From Veillonella agrestimuris (GTDB taxonomy: Bacteria > Bacillota > Negativicutes > Veillonellales > Veillonellaceae): a stretch of DNA of 64,000 bases. A program made the translations under genes and the position numbers. Position 1 is the stretch's first letter. Every line of letters starts with the position of its first letter. The stretch is from contig NZ_CALPCS010000002.1 in NCBI RefSeq assembly GCF_943193065.1, positions 62,001-126,000 on the forward strand, written 5' to 3'. The notes under the pieces are model-generated. The model was given only the letters and a program-made list of their open reading frames with translations, did not search any database and was not told the DNA's origin. Shown in pieces: positions 44,270-53,929 of this stretch.

Positions 44270-44346
44270 GTATTCCTAGTATGGAATACAATAATTAGTG
44301 TTTTACACGTCAGGCTTTCACCCTGATTATTCTTGGTCTTTTGACC
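44270..44346 (+). promoter_or_regulatory. Hairpin-rich leader upstream of mnmA
   Basis: The 105-base gap before mnmA holds three small hairpins: 44270-44276 with 44283-44289 (7 bp, perfect), 44310-44314 with 44322-44326 (5 bp), and 44335-44338 with 44343-44346 (4 bp). None is followed by a T run. I see no match to a known riboswitch core and no clear promoter. Confidence 0.3.
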
Positions 44347-44360
44347 TGTAAGGAGAAAGT

Positions 44361-45422
44361 ATGAAAAAAAAGATTGCTGTTGCCATGAGTGGTGGCGTAG
44401 ATAGCTCGTTAACAGCTGCTATGTTACTGAAAGAAGGTTATGAAGTATTTGGCATTACATTATGGTTATGGGTTAGTGGAACAGACTACGATTCTGTACC
44501 ATTAGCAGTGACAGATGCTAAGAAGATGTGTGATTTTCTCGGTATAGAACATCATGTTATCGATGCGAGAGATGTATTTTATGATAATGTGGTAGATTAT
44601 TTTGTAAAAGAATACGCTTATGGTCGTACACCGAATCCATGCGTATTTTGTAACAAAAATATTAAATTTGATTTAATGTTAAATAGAGCCTTAGAACTAG
44701 GTGCGACTCATATGGTAACAGGTCACTATGCGCAAGTTAATTTTAATGAAACGAGCGGTTTATATGAATTGCATAAAGGCATTGATCCATCGAAAGATCA
44801 AAGTTATGTTATGTACAATATGAACCAACACATTTTGAGTCATCTTATGTTCCCATTAGGTGGGCAACATAAGACGGAAACTCGAAAAATGGCAGAAGAA
44901 TTTAATTTGCCTGTAGCGAAAAAACCGGATAGTGTAGATATTTGTTTTTTACCGCATGGTAATTATCAAAAATTAGTAGAAGAGGAAATGAAAGCGCCAC
45001 CAAAGCCGGGCAATATTGTTACGGAAGAGGGGGAAGTATTAGGTCGTCATACAGGTCTTTTTAATTACACCATTGGCCAACGAAAAGGCCTAGGTGTGGC
45101 TTATAAATATCCTTTATATGTAATAGGTTTTAACGGTGAGAAAAACGAAGTTATCGTAGGACCTAATGAACGATTATTTACGAATAAAATGATTTGTAAA
45201 TTTTATAATTTCTTAGACGACACAATTCCAAAAGAATTACATGCGGAAGGGAAAATTCGATATGCTGCCAACCCATCTCCTTGCGTAGCTAGAATTTTAG
45301 ATGATGAAACGATGGAAGTCATTTTTGAGGAACCGCAACGAGCTATTACACCGGGCCAATCGGTAGCGTTCTATAAAGGAACTCAACTATTAGGAGGCGC
45401 GGTTATCGATACAGTATGTTAG
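44361..45422 (+). CDS. mnmA: tRNA-specific 2-thiouridylase MnmA
   Basis: MnmA makes 2-thiouridine at position 34 of Lys, Glu and Gln tRNAs. The 353-residue protein has the PP-loop AMSGGVDSS near residue 8. The two catalytic cysteines lie in NPCVFCNK near residue 92 and DICFLPHGN near residue 193. TGHYAQ near residue 120 and the C-terminal beta-barrel are also present. The strong site AAGGAG precedes the ATG. Confidence 0.96.
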   Translation: MKKKIAVAMSGGVDSSLTAAMLLKEGYEVFGITLWLWVSGTDYDSVPLAVTDAKKMCDFLGIEHHVIDARDVFYDNVVDYFVKEYAYGRTPNPCVFCNKNIKFDLMLNRALELGATHMVTGHYAQVNFNETSGLYELHKGIDPSKDQSYVMYNMNQHILSHLMFPLGGQHKTETRKMAEEFNLPVAKKPDSVDICFLPHGNYQKLVEEEMKAPPKPGNIVTEEGEVLGRHTGLFNYTIGQRKGLGVAYKYPLYVIGFNGEKNEVIVGPNERLFTNKMICKFYNFLDDTIPKELHAEGKIRYAANPSPCVARILDDETMEVIFEEPQRAITPGQSVAFYKGTQLLGGAVIDTVC

Positions 45423-45423
45423 A

Positions 45424-45462
45424 AAGGAGACGACAAATCATCTGATTTGTTGAAATATTATG
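45424..45462 (+). promoter_or_regulatory. lepA ribosome site bridged to its start codon by a hairpin
   Basis: A strong AAGGAGA site (45424-45430) lies 29 bases before the lepA ATG at 45460, far beyond normal spacing. Between them is a perfect inverted repeat, 45433-45439 with 45444-45450, loop of four. Folding it leaves 11 bases of effective spacing. A TGA at 45451-45453 is in frame, so no earlier start is possible. Confidence 0.65.
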
Positions 45463-47259
45463 TCAACCGAAAAGATTCGAAACTTTTGTATTATAGCCCA
45501 TATCGATCATGGTAAATCGACTATTGCCGATCGTTTAATCGAATATACTGGTACATTGCAGAAACGTGAAATGGAAGCCCAAGTCTTAGATTCTATGGAT
45601 TTAGAACGAGAACGGGGCATTACGATTAAAGCGCAATCTGTACGTATCTTATATAAAGCAGAAGATGGTGAAGAATATACGTTAAATCTTATTGATACGC
45701 CAGGTCATGTAGATTTTAGTTATGAAGTATCTCGATCACTAGCGGCCTGTGAAGGTGCTTTACTAGTAGTAGATGCTGCACAAGGTGTAGAAGCACAAAC
45801 GTTGGCAAATGTATATCTTGCGTTAGAGCATGATTTGGAAATTATTCCTGTTATCAACAAAATTGATTTGCCATCTGCTGATCCAGAGCGAGTAAAACAA
45901 GAAATTGAAGATATTATTGGTCTTGATGCATCAGAAGCAGTGTTAGCATCTGCTAAATCTGGTATTGGTATTCCTGAAATATTAGAGGCTATCGTAAAGA
46001 AAGTGCCTCCTCCAGAAGATAAATCCAATGAACCAACGAGAGCCCTTGTTTTTGATTCGAGATTTGATGCTTATAAAGGTGCTATTGCATACGTACGCGT
46101 AAAAGAAGGTTCTTTAAAAGCTAAAGATACAATTCGCATGATGCATGATAATAAGGATTTTGATGTTACTGAGTTGGCTATTTTTACACCTCATTTAGTA
46201 CCTGTTACAGAACTTCCTTGTGGCTCTGTAGGTTGTGTAGCGGCGAGTATTAAAAATGTAAAAGATTGTCACGTTGGAGATACCATTACTTTAGCTAATA
46301 ATCCTGCTGCTGAACCATTGCCTGGGTATCGAAAAGCTGTATCTATGGTATATTGTGGTTTATACCCAACAGATTCTAAAGATTATGAAAATCTTAGAGA
46401 TGCGTTAGAGAAATTACAGCTTAACGATGCAGCGCTAGAATATGAAGCCGAAACGTCATTAGCTTTAGGCTTTGGTTTCCGATGTGGTTTTTTAGGGCTT
46501 CTTCATATGGACGTCATTCAAGAGCGTTTAGAGCGGGAATATAATTTATCCCTTATCACGACAGCACCATCTGTAAACTATAAGGTGTATAAAACAAATG
46601 GGGAAATGCTAGAAGTCGATAACCCAGCGAAGTTGCCACCGCCTACAGAAATCGATTATATCGAAGAACCTTATGTAAAAGCTACAACTATAGTGCCTAA
46701 AGATTTTGTAGGTACTATTATGGAGCTTTCACAAGATAAACGAGGCGAATATCAATCGATGGAATATTTAGATGAAACTAGGGTATCCGTAGTGTATCAC
46801 TTGCCATTAAGTGAAATCATTTATGATTATTTCGATAAATTGAAATCTGCTACGAAAGGCTATGCTTCATTAGATTATGAATTGATTGGTTATCAACAAT
46901 CACCTATGGTGAAAATGGATATTCTCTTAAATGGAGATCCTGTTGATGCTTTATCCATTATTGTACATAAGGATCGTGCAGCTACTCGCGGACGTGCTTT
47001 AGCAGAGAAATTGAAAGAGTTAATTCCGCGTCAAATGTTCGAAATACCGATTCAAGCTGCTGTAGGGACTAAAATTGTAGCTCGAGAAACTGTAAAAGCA
47101 TGGCGTAAAGACGTATTGGCCAAATGTTATGGTGGCGATATTTCTCGTAAACGTAAATTGCTTGAAAAACAAAAAGCCGGTAAGAAACGTATGAAATCAG
47201 TGGGCTCTGTTGAAATTCCACAAGAAGCATTTATGGCAATCTTAAAGGTAGAAGATTAA
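45460..47259 (+). CDS. lepA: Elongation factor 4 (LepA)
   Basis: LepA is a translational GTPase that back-translocates or remodels stalled or initiating ribosomes. The 599-residue protein has the P-loop AHIDHGKST near residue 13, RGITIKAQ near residue 54, DTPGHVDF near residue 80 and NKIDLP near residue 134. EF-G-like domains follow, then the LepA-specific C-terminal domain with [18 protein letters not shown] near residue 569. Its start has no nearby ribosome site (see the hairpin feature directly upstream). hemW follows without a gap. Confidence 0.97.
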   Translation: MSTEKIRNFCIIAHIDHGKSTIADRLIEYTGTLQKREMEAQVLDSMDLERERGITIKAQSVRILYKAEDGEEYTLNLIDTPGHVDFSYEVSRSLAACEGALLVVDAAQGVEAQTLANVYLALEHDLEIIPVINKIDLPSADPERVKQEIEDIIGLDASEAVLASAKSGIGIPEILEAIVKKVPPPEDKSNEPTRALVFDSRFDAYKGAIAYVRVKEGSLKAKDTIRMMHDNKDFDVTELAIFTPHLVPVTELPCGSVGCVAASIKNVKDCHVGDTITLANNPAAEPLPGYRKAVSMVYCGLYPTDSKDYENLRDALEKLQLNDAALEYEAETSLALGFGFRCGFLGLLHMDVIQERLEREYNLSLITTAPSVNYKVYKTNGEMLEVDNPAKLPPPTEIDYIEEPYVKATTIVPKDFVGTIMELSQDKRGEYQSMEYLDETRVSVVYHLPLSEIIYDYFDKLKSATKGYASLDYELIGYQQSPMVKMDILLNGDPVDALSIIVHKDRAATRGRALAEKLKELIPRQMFEIPIQAAVGTKIVARETVKAWRKDVLAKCYGGDISRKRKLLEKQKAGKKRMKSVGSVEIPQEAFMAILKVED

Positions 47260-48432
47260 ATGAATAGTAATCAATCATTACGATTGGTAGAACGGGGTAT
47301 GGGGATGTACATCCATATCCCGTTTTGCAAACAAAAATGTATATACTGTGATTTTCCTGCTTACCAAAATTTGCAGGACTATTACGATACCTATCTATAT
47401 GCTTTATTGCAAGAAATGACATTGTTTAAAGAAGCTTATCCTGAATCGGGCGACATTTTGATCGATACGGTTTATTTTGGGGGCGGCACGCCAACAGAAT
47501 TATCAATTTTACAATTGGAACAAATTATTGACCATATAAAATCTCTCTATCACTTAGCTGATGACTGTTATTTCACCATAGAGTCTAATCCGGGGGAGGT
47601 AACACGAGACTATTTAGTAGGACTACGAAAGTTAGGCTTTCAACGAATTAGTTTTGGTGTTCAAACCTTTAATAACGAGGCTTTACAAATGTTGCGGCGA
47701 AGCCATACTGGTGAGGAGGCCATAGAAGCAGTGAAGATGGCTCATGATGTAGGTTTTCCTGATATTAATATAGATATAATCTATGGTTTGCCCAACCAAA
47801 AGGGAGCTGATATAGAAGAGACTCTTCGTATCATTTCTTCTGTACCTATTAATCATGTGTCTACTTATGGTCTTCAAGTAGAAGAAGGGACATATTTGTA
47901 TCATTTAGTAAATACAGAATTACTATCTTTACCTGATGAGGATAGTGAAGAGCAGATGTATGAAACGATTATAGGTGGATTAGAAAAACTAGGGTTTGAA
48001 CGATATGAAATTTCTAATTTTGCTAAAGATGGCGCCTATAGCGCACATAATCTCAAATATTGGCATGACTCTGATTATTTAGGTTTTGGCGCAGGGGCTC
48101 ATTCCTTTTACAAAGGTGTAAGGAGAGAAAATAATCGAAATGTCATGCCTTATGCAAGAACTGTTGATAATTATGAACTTCCTATTGTACAAGAAGAAGT
48201 GATTTCTAAAGATAGAGCTATGGAAGACTATTCCTTTTTAGCACTGCGGACGAAATGGGGACTTTCAGAAAAACGATTTTATGAGAAGTTTGGTATTTCT
48301 CTTGCATTAAAATACAGTGATGTATTGGCAACATTAATAAATCAAGGCCTCATAGTCTATGAAGCAGGGGTTTATAAATTAACAAAAGAAGGTATTAAAC
48401 GAGGGAATTACGTATTTACACATTTTATATGA
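47260..48432 (+). CDS. hemW: Radical SAM heme chaperone HemW (coproporphyrinogen III oxidase-like)
   Basis: HemW binds heme and delivers it to acceptor proteins; it was long annotated as an oxygen-independent coproporphyrinogen oxidase. The 390-residue frame has the cluster motif CKQKCIYC (C-x3-C-x2-C) near residue 23, the glycine motif VYFGGGTPTEL near residue 69 and the family SFGVQTFN segment near residue 132. The ATG at 47260 directly follows the lepA stop but has a weak ribosome site. The ATG at 47299, after an ACGGGG stretch, would give the usual MYIHIPFC start and is a fair alternative. Confidence 0.92.
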   Translation: MNSNQSLRLVERGMGMYIHIPFCKQKCIYCDFPAYQNLQDYYDTYLYALLQEMTLFKEAYPESGDILIDTVYFGGGTPTELSILQLEQIIDHIKSLYHLADDCYFTIESNPGEVTRDYLVGLRKLGFQRISFGVQTFNNEALQMLRRSHTGEEAIEAVKMAHDVGFPDINIDIIYGLPNQKGADIEETLRIISSVPINHVSTYGLQVEEGTYLYHLVNTELLSLPDEDSEEQMYETIIGGLEKLGFERYEISNFAKDGAYSAHNLKYWHDSDYLGFGAGAHSFYKGVRRENNRNVMPYARTVDNYELPIVQEEVISKDRAMEDYSFLALRTKWGLSEKRFYEKFGISLALKYSDVLATLINQGLIVYEAGVYKLTKEGIKRGNYVFTHFI

Positions 48433-48447
48433 CCTCTATTATAATCG

Positions 48448-48456
48448 TGATATAAT
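48448..48456 (+). promoter_or_regulatory. Extended -10 promoter before the siroheme protein gene
   Basis: TGATATAAT at 48448-48456 is a perfect extended -10 element. It is placed 41 bases before the chosen start at 48497 and just after hemW. No strong -35 box is seen. Confidence 0.45.
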
Positions 48457-48496
48457 AATTAGGATGATGATGAATGCCCATGTTATAGGAGGAATG

Positions 48497-49099
48497 ATGA
48501 AAACATCTGTTATATTACATGGACTGCGTAATGAATTTTCCTTAGATCAAATGAAAGCTTGTATTGTATTGGCTGAAAAATATGGCGGTTCCTTTCGCCA
48601 TGTTGTGACAGGCCTTCAAATTATTGGCATTGAAAAAGCTGATAAAGAAGCTTTAATTGCAGAATTGCCAGATGGTGTTATACCTGTTGTTCATAGGGGG
48701 CTCAATTCCCTAATTGCTTGCGTTGGTAAAGGTCATTGTAAAAACGGGCAAATGGAAACGTGGGAATTAGCTGATTATATTGAAAAGAATTTCTATGGGA
48801 AGAAATTAGCTCATAAGTGTAAAATTGGCGTGAGCGGCTGCGGCCGAAACTGTCCTGATGCAATGGTTAAAGATATCGCTTTTATCGGTACATCTCAAGG
48901 ATTTCTATTGGCTGTAGGGGGCAGAACTGGACATAATCCAGTAGCCGGAACGATTTTAGCGCGTAATTTAACGATAGAAGAGGCTAAAAAAGCTGCTCGT
49001 ATATTGATCAATTGGTATAGTGAACATGGTGAACCGCGTGAGCGAATTCATAATGTATTGGTTAGATTAGGAAATCCCTTAGAAGGTGTTACGCTATAA
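48497..49099 (+). CDS. Small sulfite/nitrite reductase-like siroheme and 4Fe-4S protein
   Basis: The protein of about 200 residues has the coupled siroheme/4Fe-4S motif of sulfite and nitrite reductases, C-x5-C at residues 75-81 (CVGKGHC) and C-x3-C at 115-119 (CGRNC). An N-terminal ferredoxin-like half domain precedes it. It is far shorter than full reductases (450-600 residues), so it resembles the small sulfite-reductase-like proteins of anaerobes, whose role is unclear. I start it at ATG 48497, four bases after an AGGAGG site (48487-48492). In-frame ATGs at 48464-48470 and 48494 are weaker. It is separately terminated downstream. Confidence 0.85.
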   Translation: MKTSVILHGLRNEFSLDQMKACIVLAEKYGGSFRHVVTGLQIIGIEKADKEALIAELPDGVIPVVHRGLNSLIACVGKGHCKNGQMETWELADYIEKNFYGKKLAHKCKIGVSGCGRNCPDAMVKDIAFIGTSQGFLLAVGGRTGHNPVAGTILARNLTIEEAKKAARILINWYSEHGEPRERIHNVLVRLGNPLEGVTL

Positions 49100-49117
49100 A
49101 TTAAATAGAGGCTTAGT

Positions 49118-49156
49118 ATGCTAAGGTAGGGACTCACTACCTTAGTATTTTTCTTT
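49118..49156 (+). terminator. Intrinsic terminator after the siroheme protein gene
   Basis: Arms at 49118-49129 and 49137-49148 form a 12-bp stem with one G-U pair and a 7-base loop, followed by a T-rich tail (TTTTCTTTATTG). It isolates the heat-shock operon from upstream genes. Confidence 0.88.
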
Positions 49157-49207
49157 ATTGTCTTTTTGACTAAACTGATTTTATTTGACTTTTTACGATA
49201 TTTTCTC

Positions 49208-49235
49208 TTGACTTTTATTTTCTATGTGATAATAT
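49208..49235 (+). promoter_or_regulatory. Sigma-A promoter of the hrcA heat-shock operon
   Basis: A TTGACT -35 box (49208-49213) and a TAATAT -10 box (49230-49235) are 16 bases apart. The predicted start near 49242 falls just before the CIRCE operator, the usual arrangement for HrcA-repressed operons. Confidence 0.72.
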
Positions 49236-49246
49236 TATACATGCGA

Positions 49247-49273
49247 TTAGCACTCAAACTTAACGAGTGCTAA
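49247..49273 (+). promoter_or_regulatory. CIRCE operator (HrcA binding site)
   Basis: A perfect TTAGCACTC-N9-GAGTGCTAA inverted repeat matches the CIRCE consensus exactly. It lies 16 bases before the hrcA start, so HrcA should repress its own operon until heat stress titrates GroEL away from it. Confidence 0.98.
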
Positions 49274-49289
49274 CAAGTGAGGTGTCATT

Positions 49290-50306
49290 ATGGATGAAAG
49301 AAAACAACGCATCTTGCGAGCAATTATAGAGGATTATGTTAAGTCTGCAGAACCTGTGGGATCTAGGACGATTGCGAAAAATTATGATTTAGGCATTAGT
49401 CCGGCCACTGTTCGAAATGAAATGTCTGATTTAGAAGAATTAGGCTATTTAGAGCAACCCCATACGTCTTCAGGACGCATACCATCTAATAAAGGATATC
49501 GCTTATATGTTGATTCTATGATGCATCAAGGACCTGTACTCGGCGAAGATGCTGCGCGGATACGCACAGTATGGGACAATGCCAATGGTGCTAGCACTGA
49601 ACTATTCTTAAGTATGGCTAAACTTATATCTCAAGTTAGCCATAGTATGAGTTTATTTTTAGCGCCAGCCCATGATCGCGTATTGCTTAAATACATTCAT
49701 ATATTGCCCTTAGATAGTCATCAAGCCGTTATGGTTGTCATTACTGCTACAGGAGCGCTAGATAATGAACTGATGTATTTTGATGAACCTGTAGAGGCGG
49801 AAGAACTACAGCGCTTAGCTGTTCAGTTTTCTAATGCTGTGCAAAATTGGTTTTTACAAGATATTACATCCCAATCTATGAGCGTACTCATTAGTCGTAT
49901 GAATGGGTCCAGAAAGTTATTGTTAATAATTGGCGAGACATTGCTAAGAAGTATAACAAAGCGTAAATTATTCTATTCTGTAGGTGCTACAGAACTTTTA
50001 CAACAACCTGAATTTAAAAGTGTAGAAAAGATGCAGCCAGTGCTTTCATTGTTAGAAGAACAACATCAATTAGGGCATGTGCTACAAGATGATTCTAAAC
50101 ACCCTATAAAGGTTAAAATTGGATCTGAAAATAATATAGCAGAATTAAATGATATGAGTTTAATTCAAGCTGATTTTTCACAAGACGATAAAAGTTTTGG
50201 TACTTTGGCTATATTAGGGCCAACAAGAATGGAATATGGGCGTATTATTAATATGTTGACGTATATGAAACAATTAATGGAATCTATAGCAAGAAATCAA
50301 AAATAG
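49290..50306 (+). CDS. hrcA: Heat-inducible transcription repressor HrcA
   Basis: HrcA binds the CIRCE operator upstream and represses chaperone genes; its activity depends on GroEL. The 338-residue protein has an N-terminal winged helix with SAEPVGSRTIAKNYDLGISPATVRNEM split over residues 19-45, and the EQPHTSSGRIPSNKGYRLYVD segment near residue 55. A GAF-like dimer domain follows. The ribosome site is AAGTGAGGTG. It leads hrcA-grpE-dnaK-dnaJ. Confidence 0.98.
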   Translation: MDERKQRILRAIIEDYVKSAEPVGSRTIAKNYDLGISPATVRNEMSDLEELGYLEQPHTSSGRIPSNKGYRLYVDSMMHQGPVLGEDAARIRTVWDNANGASTELFLSMAKLISQVSHSMSLFLAPAHDRVLLKYIHILPLDSHQAVMVVITATGALDNELMYFDEPVEAEELQRLAVQFSNAVQNWFLQDITSQSMSVLISRMNGSRKLLLIIGETLLRSITKRKLFYSVGATELLQQPEFKSVEKMQPVLSLLEEQHQLGHVLQDDSKHPIKVKIGSENNIAELNDMSLIQADFSQDDKSFGTLAILGPTRMEYGRIINMLTYMKQLMESIARNQK

Positions 50307-50318
50307 AAAGGTAACAAT

Positions 50319-50843
50319 ATGGCTGAAGAACAAGTAAAAGAGGATATTCTTGAGGAAGATGCTGAAACGACAGACACTTCATCTGCAGAAGAAGTAGTAG
50401 AGGAATCTATCGATGTAGAAGCATTGACGGCAGAATTTGATAATCGATATAAGCGTTTACAAGCTGACTTTGAAAATTTTAAACGCCGTACACATCAAGA
50501 AAAAGAACAACTAGCAGGTTTTATTAAAGGTGATATTATTACAGACTTGCTTCCTGTATTAGATAATTTTGAAAGAGCCGTACAAGCTCCTGCAGAAGGA
50601 GACGCCAAAGTATTTCTAGATGGATTTATTATGATTCATCAAAACTTAATGGCTTTGTTGTCAAAACATGGATTGGCAACGATTGATGCAGTAGGTCAAC
50701 CATTTGATCCTAATTTGCATCAAGCTGTTATGCGCGTACCGTCTGATGAGTTTGAATCGAATACGGTATCTGAAGTATTACAAACTGGCTACACTGTTGA
50801 TGGACGTTGCATTCGTCCTGCAATGGTAAAAGTAGTAGAATAA
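50319..50843 (+). CDS. grpE: Nucleotide exchange factor GrpE
   Basis: GrpE releases ADP from DnaK. The 174-residue protein has an acidic disordered start (about 35 residues) and a long helix with RLQADFENFKRRTHQE near residue 47. The C-terminal beta domain contains AVGQPFDPNLHQAV near residue 124 and the closing RPAMVKV segment. It lies 12 bases after hrcA with an AAAGGTAA site. Confidence 0.97.
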   Translation: MAEEQVKEDILEEDAETTDTSSAEEVVEESIDVEALTAEFDNRYKRLQADFENFKRRTHQEKEQLAGFIKGDIITDLLPVLDNFERAVQAPAEGDAKVFLDGFIMIHQNLMALLSKHGLATIDAVGQPFDPNLHQAVMRVPSDEFESNTVSEVLQTGYTVDGRCIRPAMVKVVE

Positions 50844-50867
50844 ATAATTTTTAGGAGGTCATATAAT

Positions 50868-52706
50868 ATGGCAAAAGTAATTGGTATTGATTTAGGTACA
50901 ACGAACTCTTGTGTGGCTGTTATGGAAGGCGGCGAACCAGTTGTTATTACGAACCAAGAAGGGGCTCGTACGACTCCTTCCGTTGTAGGTTTTGCAAAAA
51001 ATGGCGAACGTTTAGTAGGCCAATTAGCAAAACGACAAGCTGTGTCAAACCCAGAAAACACAATTATTTCCATTAAACGTCATATGGGTACAGATTATAA
51101 AGTAGAGGTAGAAGGTAAATCTTATACCCCGCAAGAAATTTCTGCTATGATTCTTCAAAAAATCAAAGCTGATGCAGAAGCATACTTAGGTGAAACTGTA
51201 AATCAAGCAGTTATTACTGTTCCAGCTTACTTTACAGATTCTCAACGTCAAGCTACAAAAGACGCTGGTGCTATTGCAGGTCTTGATGTACTCCGTATTA
51301 TCAACGAACCTACAGCAGCAGCACTTGCTTACGGTGTAGATAAAGATGAAAATGGCAAAATTCTCGTATTCGACCTTGGGGGCGGTACATTCGACGTATC
51401 TATCCTTGAATTAGGTGATGGTGTATTCGAAGTATTAGCTACATCTGGTAATAATAACCTCGGTGGTGACGATTTTGACCAACGCATTATGAACTACTTA
51501 ATTGAAGAGTTCAAAAAAGAAACTGGTATCGACTTATCTACTGACAAATTAGCAGATCAACGTTTAAAAGAGGCTGCAGAAAAAGCAAAAATCGAATTGT
51601 CTGGTGTAGCAAGTACAAATATTAACTTGCCATTCATCACTGCTGATGCAACAGGACCTAAACATTTAGATGTAACATTGAGCCGTGCAAAATTCGATGA
51701 ATTAACTGCTGATCTTGTACAAGCTACTATTGAACCAACGCGCAAAGCTATGTCTGATGCAGGTTTAACAGCAGCTGATATTAATAAAGTATTGTTAGTT
51801 GGTGGTTCTACTCGTATTCCATCTGTACAAGAAGCAATTAAACGCGAACTTGGTAAAGAACCAACTAAAAATGTAAATCCAGATGAATCTGTAGCTATTG
51901 GTGCTGCTATTCAAGGCGGTGTATTAGTAGGCGAAGTAAAAGACGTATTGCTTCTCGATGTAACTCCATTGTCTTTAGGTATCGAAACTATGGGCGGTGT
52001 ATTTACACGTATTATCGATCGTAACACGACAATTCCTACTTCTAAATCTCAAGTGTTCTCGACAGCAGCTGATAATCAACCATCTGTAGATATTCACGTA
52101 CTTCAAGGTGAGCGTGAGTTTGCAGCGGATAATAAAACATTAGGTCGTTTCAATTTAGATGGCATTCCTGCAGCACCTCGTGGGGTACCTCAAATCGAAG
52201 TTACTTTTGATATTGATGCGAACGGTATCGTTCATGTAAAAGCAAAAGATTTGGGTACACAAAAAGAACAAAAAATCACTATTACTTCTTCTAGTGGTTT
52301 GAAAGAAGACGAAATCGAGCGCATGGTAAAAGAAGCAGAAGCTCATGCAGCAGAAGATAAAGCTAGAAAAGAAGAATTAGACATTAAAAACAATGCTGAC
52401 TCTCTTGTATACCAAGCAGAAAAAGCCTTAAAAGATCTTGAAGGCAAAGGTGATGCTGCATTGATGAAAGAAGTTGAAGAAGCAAAAGATAAACTTAAAA
52501 AATCTATCGAATCCGGCAATATTGGAGATATCAAAAAAGATAGCGAAGCATTAACTACGCCACTACATAAATTAGCTGAACAAATGTATGCAGCAGCGCA
52601 ACAAGCACAACAAGCTACAGGTGATGCTAATTCACAAGGCAATACAAGTGCTGATGATAATGTAGTAGATGCAGATTACACTGTAGTAGATGATGAAAAG
52701 AAATAA
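50868..52706 (+). CDS. dnaK: Chaperone protein DnaK (Hsp70)
   Basis: DnaK is the ATP-driven Hsp70 chaperone. The 612-residue protein opens with [13 protein letters not shown] at residues 6-18. It has the second phosphate motif [13 protein letters not shown] near residue 166, the linker [14 protein letters not shown] near residue 361, a substrate-binding domain, a helical lid and the usual acidic tail ending DDEKK. It lacks the longer N-terminal loop seen in Gram-negative DnaK, which gives the shorter Gram-positive-type length. An AGGAGGTC site precedes the ATG. Confidence 0.98.
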   Translation: MAKVIGIDLGTTNSCVAVMEGGEPVVITNQEGARTTPSVVGFAKNGERLVGQLAKRQAVSNPENTIISIKRHMGTDYKVEVEGKSYTPQEISAMILQKIKADAEAYLGETVNQAVITVPAYFTDSQRQATKDAGAIAGLDVLRIINEPTAAALAYGVDKDENGKILVFDLGGGTFDVSILELGDGVFEVLATSGNNNLGGDDFDQRIMNYLIEEFKKETGIDLSTDKLADQRLKEAAEKAKIELSGVASTNINLPFITADATGPKHLDVTLSRAKFDELTADLVQATIEPTRKAMSDAGLTAADINKVLLVGGSTRIPSVQEAIKRELGKEPTKNVNPDESVAIGAAIQGGVLVGEVKDVLLLDVTPLSLGIETMGGVFTRIIDRNTTIPTSKSQVFSTAADNQPSVDIHVLQGEREFAADNKTLGRFNLDGIPAAPRGVPQIEVTFDIDANGIVHVKAKDLGTQKEQKITITSSSGLKEDEIERMVKEAEAHAAEDKARKEELDIKNNADSLVYQAEKALKDLEGKGDAALMKEVEEAKDKLKKSIESGNIGDIKKDSEALTTPLHKLAEQMYAAAQQAQQATGDANSQGNTSADDNVVDADYTVVDDEKK

Positions 52707-52722
52707 GAAGGGTTGGTAAGGA

Positions 52723-53874
52723 ATGGCAAGAGATTATTATGACATCTTAGGGGTTGATAGAAATGCATCCCAAGATGAAATTAAAAAAGCCTTTCGTAAA
52801 AAGGCTCGCCAATACCATCCAGATGTAAATAAAGACAATCCAAAAGAAGCAGAAGAAAAATTTAAAGAAGCTAATGAAGCTTACGAAGTATTGTCTGATG
52901 AAACTAAAAAAGCTCAGTACGACCAATTCGGCCACGACGCCTTCAAACAAGGAGGCGGCGCTGGTGCCGGTGGGTTCCAAGGTGGATTTGGAGGATTCAG
53001 TGGCTTCGGTGGCGGCGGTTTCGATAATATTTTTGACATGTTCTTCGGTGGCGGTGCTAGCGCGCAACAAGGACCACAAAAAGGGAATGACCTTCGAGAA
53101 GATATTGATATTTCTTTTGAAGATGCTGCTTTCGGTAAATCTATGGATATCGAAATTCATCGTCATGAAGAATGCGATCATTGCCATGGTACTGGTGGTG
53201 AACCAGGTACAAAAGTAGATACTTGCCCAAATTGTAATGGTTCAGGTCAAGAAGCAGTGATCCAAAATACACCTTTTGGTCGTATGCAATCGGTGCGAAC
53301 TTGTTCTCGCTGTCATGGTTCTGGTAAAATCATCGAAAAACCATGTTCAAAATGTCGCGATACTGGCGAAATGTTGGTGAAACGTAAAATCGCTATTAAA
53401 ATCCCACCTGGTGTAGATAATGGCTCCCGATTGCGCGTCGCTAATGAAGGTGAACCAGGTATTTTAGGTGGCCCTAAAGGCGATTTATACGTATATATTT
53501 ATGTACGTCAACATAAAGAATTTGAACGCTCTGGTAATGATGTAGTGAGCCGTGTCAATATTAGTTTTGCACAAGCTGCGCTAGGTGCTACTATACAAGT
53601 CAATACATTAGATGGCAAAGTAGAATTAAAAATCCCAGAAGGGACTCAAACAGGTACTACCTTCCGAGTGAAAGGAAAAGGTATTCCATACCTGCGCAAT
53701 CCTAATCAACGAGGGGATCAGCATATTGTGGCAACAGTACAAACGCCTAAGAAATTGACTGATACACAACGAGAATTATTATTGCGTTTTGCTAGTGAAA
53801 GCGATGAAGACGTTAATAATTTACAAGTAAGTAAAAGTCTTTTTGAAAAAATAAAAGATTGTTTAACTAGATGA
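52723..53874 (+). CDS. dnaJ: Chaperone protein DnaJ (Hsp40)
   Basis: DnaJ delivers substrates to DnaK and stimulates its ATPase. The 383-residue protein has the J domain with HPD near residue 32 and a Gly/Phe-rich region (about 78-120). Four CxxCxGxG-type zinc repeats lie near residues 151-215 ([32 protein letters not shown]), and a C-terminal substrate domain follows. The last repeat has Asp where Gly is usual, which is common. The 55-base gap before prmA holds only short pairing. Confidence 0.98.
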   Translation: MARDYYDILGVDRNASQDEIKKAFRKKARQYHPDVNKDNPKEAEEKFKEANEAYEVLSDETKKAQYDQFGHDAFKQGGGAGAGGFQGGFGGFSGFGGGGFDNIFDMFFGGGASAQQGPQKGNDLREDIDISFEDAAFGKSMDIEIHRHEECDHCHGTGGEPGTKVDTCPNCNGSGQEAVIQNTPFGRMQSVRTCSRCHGSGKIIEKPCSKCRDTGEMLVKRKIAIKIPPGVDNGSRLRVANEGEPGILGGPKGDLYVYIYVRQHKEFERSGNDVVSRVNISFAQAALGATIQVNTLDGKVELKIPEGTQTGTTFRVKGKGIPYLRNPNQRGDQHIVATVQTPKKLTDTQRELLLRFASESDEDVNNLQVSKSLFEKIKDCLTR

Positions 53875-53929
53875 ACAGCTCTTGTTAAAGAATGGTTCGT
53901 TCCGCTAGGAACCCAGTAAAGGAGCATGT

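Noticed and set aside
44256-44360. Known riboswitch (for example preQ1) before mnmA
   Set aside because: The hairpins do not match the core residues of preQ1 or any other riboswitch that I can recall.
52343-52642. 99-codon minus-strand frame over dnaK, and similar long antisense frames elsewhere (e.g. 25350-25781, 52747-53187)
   Set aside because: They lie wholly within well-supported genes on the other strand, have no ribosome site or family motif, and arise from codon bias.
52874-53218. 114-codon plus-strand frame within dnaJ
   Set aside because: It is a frame shadow of dnaJ, with no independent start signal or homology.
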